NCBI GenBank assembly: GCA_963855995.1
Contig: OY979716.1
Location: 55,167,725 to 55,231,724 of the forward strand
Length of the DNA stretch: 64,000 nt
Direction: 5' to 3'
DNA from: Muricea muricata
Taxonomy: Eukaryota > Cnidaria > Anthozoa > Malacalcyonacea > Plexauridae
In this document: positions 11,330 through 20,495 of the stretch, in pieces
Layout: the number at the start of each line of letters is the position of its first letter
How positions within the stretch are numbered: position 1 is the stretch's first letter
Translations under genes and position numbers: made by a program
The notes under the pieces: model-generated
The model's database searches: none
Told to the model about the DNA's origin: nothing
What the model saw: only the letters and a program-made list of their open reading frames with translations

Positions 11330-12317
11330 TTACGGAGGCACATTCGGATTGTTCGAAGTACTCCTTGACCACTGCTTCGTACTCTGAACAATAATTTTTT
11401 TCTCCATTATCGCGCTGTTTTCAGCATCGATGCATTCGTGATTTTCATCAGCAAATAAATATGCTCTGCTTATTTCCATCTTTCTGCAACACCGAAATGA
11501 TAGTTCAGGTTCTACAGATGTAGATAACATTAGTTCGTTCAGTGATGCAGGCGGTGACATCAAAAAATACTTTCGAAAACCAACGACTCGGGCGTCATCT
11601 TCGCTTTAAAAATCGAGAAATGGTGACGTAGGTTTGTCCTGGAATAAATTCAGGTGAACAATGGACGACAATACGATTCATCGTTAAACCTTGAGATTTG
11701 TGCGTGGTGATTGCATAACTGAGGGTCAAAGGGAATTGGATACGACTGGCTTGCACTTTTCCGGCTTCGTCGTATTGGTACCAAACTCTACGATGTACTG
11801 TAGCTTCGCCTATGTTTGGAAAATTAACCAACAGCCCTCCACTATCCGAGTCAACATCAACAAACTGGCCACAGGCTCCATTTCTTAAATGTTGGCTTAT
11901 GTTCTACAGAAGCATGACTTTACATCCTGGTTTCAAATGGAGAACTGTGTTGACGTTTTTGTAGAGTGATTTTGCTTGTCCAGTATCTTTACTTTCGAAT
12001 GTTAACATGGAGCCAGGAAGAAAAGCCAGAATATTAGCATTATGAACATCAACCTGAAGCCTTTTGAAGTAGATGTGGGTCGGTGTTTCTACAGGACTGC
12101 CAGAACCGGATGGAAGCTCCCGTGACAAATCATTGAAGTAGCGCTCTGTCTCGTCATTGCATCTGCAGGTTCTTATCATGTCCGATGCTTCCATGAACTG
12201 TGTCTCTTGTCTTAAAATTTTCGTTAGCTCAAATCGATGCGAAAATACTTCACCGAATAGCATCGATTCGTAGACTGGGTCTCCATTTTCCCACTGACTC
12301 TTAATTGGTTCTTCCAA
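11330..12317 (-). pseudogene. PIF1/Helitron-type DNA helicase, C-terminal part, broken
   Basis: Minus-strand ORFs together cover the second half of a PIF1-family helicase: FELTKILRQ (12240 region), THIYFKRLQVDVHNAN, LKPGCKVMLL, NGACGQFVDVD, FPLTLSYAITTHKSQGLTM (motif VI, about 11675-11735), YVTISRF and a tail with KYFLMSPPASL. The ATP-binding motifs I and II are not present. Helicases of this kind unwind DNA and occur in Helitrons and other transposons. Frame changes near 11890 and 11590 break it. Confidence 0.7.
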
Positions 12318-14395
12318 GTTATTTTTTGTTGAAAATGATTGTGTTTGTCATTCAAAGGTATGTATATGTAATAGGTGATGTTTTAGTCTCTGTAAGCATT
12401 GTTTTTTCATGTTTTCTATATTTTTTACAAACGAAGCTTTGACCTGATCGCATGGAAAGTATTCCAGAACAGTTGACGTTTGATTCTACGCCGGTAATTC
12501 TGAACGTTTTTACGGTTTTACAGTCTTTTTAATAGGTCTTTATCTTTTTTACAACATATTTGAAAGTATAAACTTAAAAAGTAAAACTATGTATACACAG
12601 GTAAAAAAATCGGTAGCAGTCTTTTTCGCATACTAAAAAAGCCGAATGAAGATTTGGCTTTAGTACTGTTGTATTAATAAACCATAAAATTTATTAAATC
12701 ACTGGCGCATTAATATGTTTTTCAAGGTGCTCGGCAGCGTTTAGTTTGCAGCCGTGGAGATGTTTTGGAGAGCGATATAATCAAAAACAATTCTTGATAT
12801 AAATGGATGTCAAACATTGCATGTAACTTTAAAATGGATACTAATAGATCGTGGTTTCTGTTTGAAATACTTGGTTTACATGCTGGACGTATACGGTATA
12901 TGTTTTACGAATGATTTGTCAATTATTAAACAAATGAAAAAGCTGTGAACAATGAACTTGGTATACATCGCATTGCATATTAAAGGTAAGCAACCATTTT
13001 ATCTTGCGAATTGTGTTCATTTTACGCGGATGTTTTTGCTGCTAAAAAAAATAACTCAAGCAAGTCTTGAATACGTCTTGGTCATCAAATATGTCCAGTG
13101 ATATCGTGAAAAGTGATTAAAGTATACAATAACGAATACACATCTCACTGTTAAAAATAAACGTCCGTCAGTAAGGAAATTGATGATGTAAGTAAGGAAA
13201 GCAATGAAATTTTGTGAAGCGCTTTATTAATGATATGTTTCAGCAAGTATATTTAAGTTTATTCTTCAATGCTCAAGTAAGCCACAAATGATGTACCGAA
13301 TTGTGCATTTTTTATATAATTTTATTATATGTGCTAAAAATATATATATTGTATTTGGTACAATAATTACATATAAAAATGTAAATATTCATTGTAACTG
13401 TCAGTGTACCACGACGTATACGATACTTGCAGGCCGAAAAAGAAACACAAAACTTCAACAAAAATCGCATATACATGTACATATAATAATAGAAAAAGGG
13501 GGAATACAAGTACAGTTTTACATACCATAGATTAAATTTGATATGGTCAACAACGGGCCTCTTGTTTTGTTCTTTCTGGCGCTGCATTTGCCCTCGAGAA
13601 AACTAGTAAGTGTTTTATAAAGAAAAACTATACTTTTAGTAAAGATGCCCTTGCTGACGTATTTTGTTCATAAAAACGTATTAAATCAGAGTACAAGTTG
13701 TATACTTACCGAGACTTTCTGAATATTTTCTCTTTATCTACATATTTTTTGTTGATTTTGTAAACTCTGAACTTTAAATTGTATATATTTTCAGCAATTT
13801 GATTTCAATTCATATGCTGATTAAAATTCACTCGCTCGACAATAATTGTGCAATACTTGCCTGGCAGTCCGTATAGCCGTATAACTTTTTTAGGAAAAAC
13901 ACTTGACACCTCCCTGACATGTATTTCCTACTGTTTGACGTAAATTTTGAAAGCCAATGAAATTTTGTCGTCGTCATTTAAACAAGAAAGCAGTTTAAAA
14001 TTATGTCTGGCGACCTGGACCACGCACGCACAGCGAAAAATTCAACAAAATGTTGAAAAACTTTGCGAATTTTACCTTATTTTCATTGTTGTTTTGGCCC
14101 AAAAAAGTGGCTGGCAGTTCAGTAAAATTATCCGAGTCTATTTTTGAAGTGTTTATTTTGTGTTTTCAATCGTATTTGCATTGAACTAGACCGCGCGTAT
14201 CACCAAAAATATACCATCAATTAGTGGGCTACCTGGGGATTAATCAATCAACAATAAATTTTAAATCTGGCCAATCAGTGTTAGCCATTCATGATAGTCC
14301 GCAATATTGTTGAGATCAGTGAGGATGACGTCATGACATACCAATCTTACTACCTAACTACCATGAGCAACGACTTTGAACTCTGCTAGTGCAAA
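12318..14395. other. AT-rich non-coding stretch
   Basis: I see no supportable gene. Short ORFs lack recognisable motifs and overlap on both strands. Several short poly-A and poly-T tracts are present. Confidence 0.5.
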
Positions 14396-14411
14396 ATTGG
14401 TAACCCTCGCC

Positions 14412-14446
14412 CCGGGCTTACGCCCGGAACGGCGCTTCGCGCCGTT
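14412..14446. other. Two adjacent GC-rich perfect hairpins
   Basis: CCGGGC-TTAC-GCCCGG (14412-14427) is directly followed by AACGGCGC-TTC-GCGCCGTT (14428-14446). This is an island of GC-rich perfect stems in AT-rich DNA. It may be the end of a small foldback element or a structured RNA; nothing else supports either. Confidence 0.6.
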
Positions 14447-14920
14447 GGCTCGGGGATAATGGAAGAAAGATACCAAAACACGTTTCAGTTGGAGGACAAA
14501 CAAAAACAGCAAACCAAGAAAATCACTTATGTCAACAAGCATTTTTGCTAAACCCCAAAACTTTAGTTTCTGCACACTATAGTTTCAATAAATTATAGTT
14601 TACACATACAGTTGAGCGTTTGTGTTAATTAGACGAAGACATATATTTCTAGTTAATATAGCAGAATTCGAAAAATCTAAGAGCTATTTACTCGAGCTAA
14701 AGCGAGAGTCATAAATTCCCTTCTGGGTTTTTTTTCGCGCAAGGCTTAGTCTCCCAGGTGGCCACTCTACATTTTGACTAATCGTGGCAAGTCTTTCAGG
14801 CTTAAGCTTATCTGATTGGCTGCTCTTCAGTCACATCAGTTTATCATCTCATTCAACTTCCTGTCCTCGACCACGACGGGTCAGGCAAATGGCAAGATGT
14901 ATATATGCTTTCTATGCCTA

Positions 14921-15165
14921 CTCCGGATCCAAACAAAATGGCACTACGCTGATGCATACTCGATCCAAGCAAAATGGCTGTATAGACGCTTTCTAGGAGT
15001 ACCTGATCAGAACTAAATGGCCATACACATTTATCACGACTGGTCTGGCAAGTCAAAGCTGCGCTGTATTGTGATTGTAAACGTGCGTTTTAACACGTAC
15101 ACTCGATCAAATATATGGGAATATTTGCTTCTACGTGTCCTCGATCCAAACAAAATGGCTGTATA
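14921..15165 (+). repeat. Degenerate repeat with core ATCCAAACAAAATGGC
   Basis: The core (with variants) recurs at about 14927, 14963, 15004 and 15143, twice followed by TGTATA. Spacing is irregular (36-140 bases). No gene is seen in the stretch 14450-15440. Confidence 0.6.
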
Positions 15166-15454
15166 TGTATACGCTCTCAAACGCTGCTCAACCTGACATA
15201 CGCATTCTTTAATTTGTCTACTCGTCTAGTTTATACAAATATACACCATCACATGTATTTACACTATATCAAACTTACTTTTATCGCGATCGAGTTGTAC
15301 GGGAGAATATGTTGCCCTAATAGTATTAATTATGTACTGAAAAAGACCTCAGTGTTGAAATCTTGATGTGAATGGGCTGAATACTATGAAGTGATATTCC
15401 TTTCAAATTTAAACTACAAATTTTGTGCTAGAACATTGTATTTTGATACACGAA

Positions 15455-15604
15455 TTTTCTGTGAGAATGCTGTATTATGCAACACTGTATCATGCAAGCC
15501 TGTGTTATGAAGCACTGTATTATGAAACACTGTATTATGAGACACTGCATTGTGAAACACTGTATTTTGCAACACTGTAGTATGAAACACTGTATTATAA
15601 AACA
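15455..15604. repeat. 15-16-bp minisatellite (core AACACTGTATTATGA)
   Basis: About nine imperfect copies of AACACTGTATTATGA run directly up to a GC-rich patch (GCTACGCGCGGGAC) and the first exon of the integrase gene, so the array sits where its promoter would be. Confidence 0.85.
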
Positions 15605-15648
15605 CGCTACGCGCGGGACAACACGACGTGGTATTTTGCGCGGCAAAG

Positions 15649-16752
15649 ATGGCGGATCACAGAATAAACCAAATAATGAACCTTCTTTGCCAATCGATAG
15701 CAGGTGTAATACGTCAACTGGAAACGTGCAATGGCGATTCAGACTCTCTCGATGCTATAGCGTATAGAATTGACTGGCTTTATGGATGTGCTTTACGGTA
15801 TTCTGCTGTGTTTCCAGGTTTAGTAAGTGAACAAGTGGTCGAACTATTACGTGCTGCCAAGGATAGCTTGTTAACAATATTGAATGGTGCAGAAGACAAG
15901 TCGTTTCACGTGGAACAGTTGGTAACTGGGGGACGCGGATGTCCTAAATTAAATATTACCAGAGAGCAACTTCAATTCGTATTAGAAAGAGCTTTCTCAG
16001 TCCCTGACATAGCACGAATTATTGGTGTTAGCGTGAGTACCATTGAAAGACGTTTACACGAGTTTCATATACCAGCAAGGTCGTTTTATTCCGATATCGA
16101 CAACAAAACTCTTGACAGAACAATTATAGATATATCAAGAACTTTTCCTTCAGCTGGATATCGCAGGATGACCGGGTTTTTGCTCAGCTGAGGTATCAAA
16201 GTACAACAAGAGAGAATTAGAGGTTCAATGTGGAGAGTTGACCAAGAAGGTGTACTGATTCATTTGTTAGAATTATCTACAGTGAATCGGAGAAGGTACC
16301 AAGTTTATGCACCGCTTGCTTTATGGCACATCGATGGCAATCACAAGCTCATTCGGTACGTAGAGGTAGAAATGATTTACTTTATATTATTTAGATCAAT
16401 AATATATAATTTATATCGTTTCGATACAATATAGAAACTAAATATTGAGGTCATATGCTATATATAAATTATAGGAAGCATTTTGTTGAGTAGATGCTAC
16501 CCTAAAATGCTATGATAACTTTAGCTGCAATATTCTTTTTGAAACTGCCAGTAACTTGAGTTTAGTTTTACTTCTGCCTGTTATTCTTTTATAGATGGCG
16601 CATTGTAATCCATGGAGCAATAGACAGCTATTCTCGTTTGATTGTCTACTTAAAAGCAAAAACAATAACAATAAAGCTGCTACAGTCTGGCATCTGGGAT
16701 TAACAAATGTTTGTAACAGTGAATACAGTGTAGCTGAAGAGCTGTCAATAGT
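15649..16752 (+). pseudogene. DDE integrase (integrase-core transposase), N-terminal half
   Basis: Exon 1 starts at MADHRINQIMNLL (ATG about 15649), has a helix-turn-helix region (LERAFSVPDIARIIGVSVS), then an in-frame TGA at about 16189-16191, then VQQERIRGSMWRVD and LALWHIDGNHKLIR, ending at a GTACGT donor near 16356. Exon 2 (from about 16595) encodes WRIVIHGAIDSYSRLIVYLK, a frameshift near 16660, NNNNKAATV and EYSVAEELSI, ending at a GTAAGC donor near 16752. 'LWHIDGNHKLI...HG-IDGYSRL' is the first catalytic Asp region of eukaryotic integrase-core (DDE) proteins. The C-terminal half is at 33820-34788. The TGA and frameshift inactivate it. Confidence 0.85.
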
Positions 16753-17100
16753 AAGCAATTTTTCTGCATTTATTAGTGAAAAACAGGATACCAATTAAAA
16801 CAATGCTATGTTATCTAATTAACTGGCAACCACTCACTATAACAATTATTACATCAGATATTGGAATTAATGAAATAGATATGACAACAAAATTACGTTA
16901 GCTAGTATTCAAGTGTTAAAAAATAACAAGGGCATGAACAATCATATTATCAGCTTAGTTTTGCAAAAGCACCACATAAATTTATTATTGCAATATTAAA
17001 GTTAGGTGAAATATAGAACCCAACTGATATAAATATTAGTACTTACAAAAAAATAACATAAAATAGTAATATATTTTGTGTTTTGCTGAACAGTCTGAAG

Positions 17101-17186
17101 AAGATCTGGCCTTGTATAGGATCGACTGGGATGGTCCTTCACCAGCTGCTCAATGGAATGGGCCAGAAAATGATGAACCATATGTC
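17101..17186 (+). CDS. Possible orphan exon
   Basis: After TGAACAG (a plausible splice acceptor) the plus frame reads SEEDLALYRIDWDGPSPAA and then NGPENDEPYVFAM. It lies inside what would be an intron of the split integrase gene. The minus strand is also open here. Low confidence. Confidence 0.25.
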
Positions 17187-17200
17187 TTCGCCATGCGATC

Positions 17201-19025
17201 ATGGCGGTTGATCAGAAAATTTCCGGCTCGCGGAATTTGATACTTTTTATTTACATATATATAATACTTTGTGGAACATTTAATTCGAAAACACGTAAAC
17301 CTTCAAGTATTTTCATCTGGGAAAAGGTATGTGTTTGCGTGGAAGTAACAAATGCGATAAACTTCTTCAAAGCCTTCAAGTGTCGACAAACTTTGAAACA
17401 ACCACCATTGGCAAATCGGTTAAAACTAATTATTGGTCTGCGCTTTATACTGTTCACTTCCTGCTCAGTATTCCTCATTATGCTATCTGGTGATGTTGAA
17501 ATCAATCCTGGGCCAAGATGCAAAGAGAAGAATTCAGTTAAATGTGTTACAATGAATGCGCAAAGTTTGACGAGTTTAGTAAAATTTAACAACAGCAACA
17601 AAACTGAAAGTAATCTTGAGCAGTTTCAAAATTTTGTGTATTCGGAAGACTTTGATATTGTTTGCGTTAATGAAACTTGGTTGTCTGCAAATGTTTACGA
17701 TGCAGAAATTCTACATTCAGGATATAATATTGTCAGAAATGATCGCATAACGCGCGGTGGTGTATTGTTAGGGGTAAAGACTTCTACATTTAAATATGTA
17801 CGAGAAATTGAATACAAACATGAATTGGAGGTTGCAGTGACTGAAATTACAACAACGTCTAATATAAAAATGCTTGTTTGCTCGTGTTACCGCCCACCAG
17901 ACGCAGAAAAAAGTTGGATGAATAAATTTGAATCGTTTCTTCAAGATGTTTGCACACGTCATTCGAAAATTGTGATTGCTGGTGATTTCAATTTACCGCG
18001 CGCGTGCAGGCAATCGAATGAAAACGGATTTGGCGGGAATGAACATGTGTTTGTTAAAATACTTAACGATTTTTTCCTGGAGCAAATGAACACATGTCCT
18101 ACTAGAGGAGAAGACATTCTCGACCTTGTCATCACTAGTATTCCTGATCGTATCAAAGTAAGTGAAGTGGTAAAGCCCTCAGATACAGAAATTTCCACCG
18201 ACCACAGCGTTATTGTTTTTAATCTTTCTTTGTCGTGTAACCCCATTCCAAAAATAAAAAGAACTGTATTTGACTACCGTCGAGCTAATTTTGATGGCCC
18301 TCGGTCACACATTCACTCACTTAACGTCACAGGGCTAATATCAGATGATGGTGATATCAACCAAGATTGGTGCAGCTGGAAAAATACGTTTCTTGCCGCA
18401 GTATCGGATTTTGTTCTCACGAAAAAACTTCAACCACAAAATCATCTCCCATGGATGAACGGTGAGATTTTCCACAACATTAAAACAAAAAACTCCATAA
18501 GAATGAGAATGAAGAGATCTCGCTTGCCAAGTCAAAACTTTAAAGATAGATTTCGAGATATACGTAAAAAGATTAAGCAAATGTTATGCGAAAGCCGACT
18601 GAACTACATCAACTCAATCTGTTCGGTTTGTGGACAAAATCCGAAACGCTTTTAGTCATTTTTTAAAACAAAAACTAAAGTTTCGAACATTCCAGATAAA
18701 GTTTCCATGAAAGTGAGCTATACAGAAAGAACATCTTCCAACAATGACGTAGAAATAGCAAATACATTTAACACGTATTTCGCCTCCATCTTTACGCACG
18801 ACTCTTATACCGATCACCTGCAAAAAAATCATTCGAAAACTGACATTTTACTGGACGAGATAACACTAACAAATGATGAGGTAATTGCCGTGCTGAGAAA
18901 TTTGGATAACAACAAAGCCCACGGTCCCGACGGAGTTCCTGCGCGACTATTAACAGAGACAGCATACCAGATCGCTCCATCACTTTGCGCACTCTTTAAC
19001 AAATCATTACGCTGCGGGAACCTTC
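17201..19025 (+). pseudogene. LINE-1 of window: APE-type non-LTR retrotransposon with 2A-like N-terminus, 3' half lost
   Basis: A 484-codon frame (17201-18655) has a hydrophobic helix (LIIGLRFILFTSCSVFLIML), the 2A-like motif GDVEINPGP, then an AP-type endonuclease (MNAQSL, VCVNETWLS, CSCYRPPD, IAGDFNLP, DHSVIVFNL). A TAG at 18653-18655 interrupts it. The same frame continues into the start of the RT (NNKAHGPDGVPARLL) and is cut at 19018-19027 by the RecQ-bearing transposon. The next RT residues (DDWKLANVIPVH) reappear at 26516-26546. The rest of the RT is missing. The start codon is uncertain. Confidence 0.85.
17489..17515 (+). other. 2A-like ribosome-skipping motif
   Basis: GDVEINPGP fits the consensus D(V/I)ExNPGP, with Gly before the Asp. 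2A motifs make the ribosome skip the last Gly-Pro bond, releasing the upstream peptide. Here the upstream peptide is hydrophobic, signal-like, and the nuclease/RT follows. Similar N-terminal 2A motifs are known in some APE-type LINEs of sea urchins, molluscs and cnidarians. Confidence 0.8.
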
Positions 19026-19319
19026 CTAGACTTGCTACAAGTCGACTCTTATAAAGGCCCTATAATACTATAATAGTGCGCGAGCTTGAGCGACCGAGCG
19101 CAGCGAGGGAGCGAAAGCGAGGGAGCGTGCGAAGAGTCGACTTGTCCAACTTGTTTAACTTTCATTTACGTTTTCCCGCAAAATCTGCCATAATCTTCGT
19201 TAAGAATTAAAAGGGGGCGGAGTTGTTGACAGACTTGTTCAAGTGCGGGGGCGGTGCCGTGGCCATGTGTGTGGCTACTAGCTTTGTCTTTTCCTTGTTT
19301 TGTCCCGTTAAAATTGCAA

Positions 19320-19820
19320 ATGACGGAAGATAAACCGACGAAAACAATTGACAGAGTTTGCGTATCTCCTGGATCAAAAGAGAGAATTTGCTTACTTTGC
19401 GCAAAAGATATAGAAAACAACGATTATAAAAGAAGGCTGGTTGCTGCTGGGAATAGAAAGAGTAAAGCGTGTTTAAATTTAGAATTGTTGCTCGGACAAG
19501 AATTTGCGATTGCCGCTTTACCCACAGATATTTTGTGTAGAAATTGCGCTGATCAAAATGAGACTATCGTAAAAAAACTTATTGGTGTTCGCTCTAAATA
19601 CGAGTCATCTCGTGAGTCGATTGGAGAAAAGAGGAAAATTATTAAGAGACTTTGTAGATCAGAGTCAACTCGCGACGACGAGGTTGATCGATCTTGTGCA
19701 AGTAAACGCGCTTTGTTTGCGACGGAAAGTGACATTTCGATACCTGTGGCAAGAACGAGAAATGCATACTCACAAGTAGATGAGAGTGATTTGGTCGAGG
19801 AACAAAGCAGTTTGACTGAG
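19320..19820 (+). CDS. CxxC...CxxC (ZAD-like) protein, first exon
   Basis: From ATG 19320 the frame reads SPGSKERICLLCAKDI, LVAAGNRKSKACLNL, LPTDILCRNCADQNETIVKK and a charged tail. Two CxxC pairs about 45 residues apart, with a leucine-rich spacer, resemble a treble-clef domain such as the ZAD; a DNA-binding or dimerising role is inferred. The exon ends at ACTGAG/GTAAAC (donor at 19821). No second exon is visible before the inserted LINE at 20316. Being just inside the left TIR suggests it is a transposon protein. Confidence 0.6.
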
Positions 19821-20495
19821 GTAAACTCATTTACAAGTATTTTCATGGTCAACCGTATTGACTGTATGTTAGCCTGAGCAACTGTATGTGGGAAATGTTG
19901 TAAAATGTTTATAAATGTAAACAGAGACGAAGTATACTTTTCTGACGTGTCATAACATTGAGTTTTTCGTGTTGCAAATTTTGAGTTGAATTAGTCACCC
20001 ATGTCACATATCAACTCTAAATCGAGACACAGACAACAGAGTGAAATAAATATTCATCGTAGGTGTTGGCCTTGTGTTCGATTACTTACAGTTGAAGTAA
20101 TAATACAGATGAGGTATTATCAATACAGTTAAGGTGACCCCAACCCAGACCCCTGGTCCCCTGCATATTTAATGGTGAAAACCAAGAAAAGTCATGAGGT
20201 ATAGATGCAAAATATTAGCCAGAAGAATATTTTATATAAGTTTATATAAAGTTTTCTGCATATTGTATTGAGTATTTTTCAATTATAGATAATTATTGAA
20301 TACCCAAGCAGTCCAACTAGATAGATAGATAGATAGATAGATAAAACTTTATTTAAACACGCTAACCTCGTCAACAAAAGCTGATTTCCACGAGGGGCGT
20401 GTGAAGCAGGTAACAGATACATAAAAATATTTAAAAGCTATTTACAAAATGTAAGATATAGTGCGGTAGCGAGGTATTTACAATGCACATTTGCT

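Noticed and set aside
13288..13587. Overlapping ORFs on both strands
   Set aside because: Low-complexity AT-rich sequence, no motif, no splice support.
14784..15056. Overlapping short ORFs in three frames
   Set aside because: They arise from the ATCCAAACAAAATGGC repeat and show no recognisable domain.
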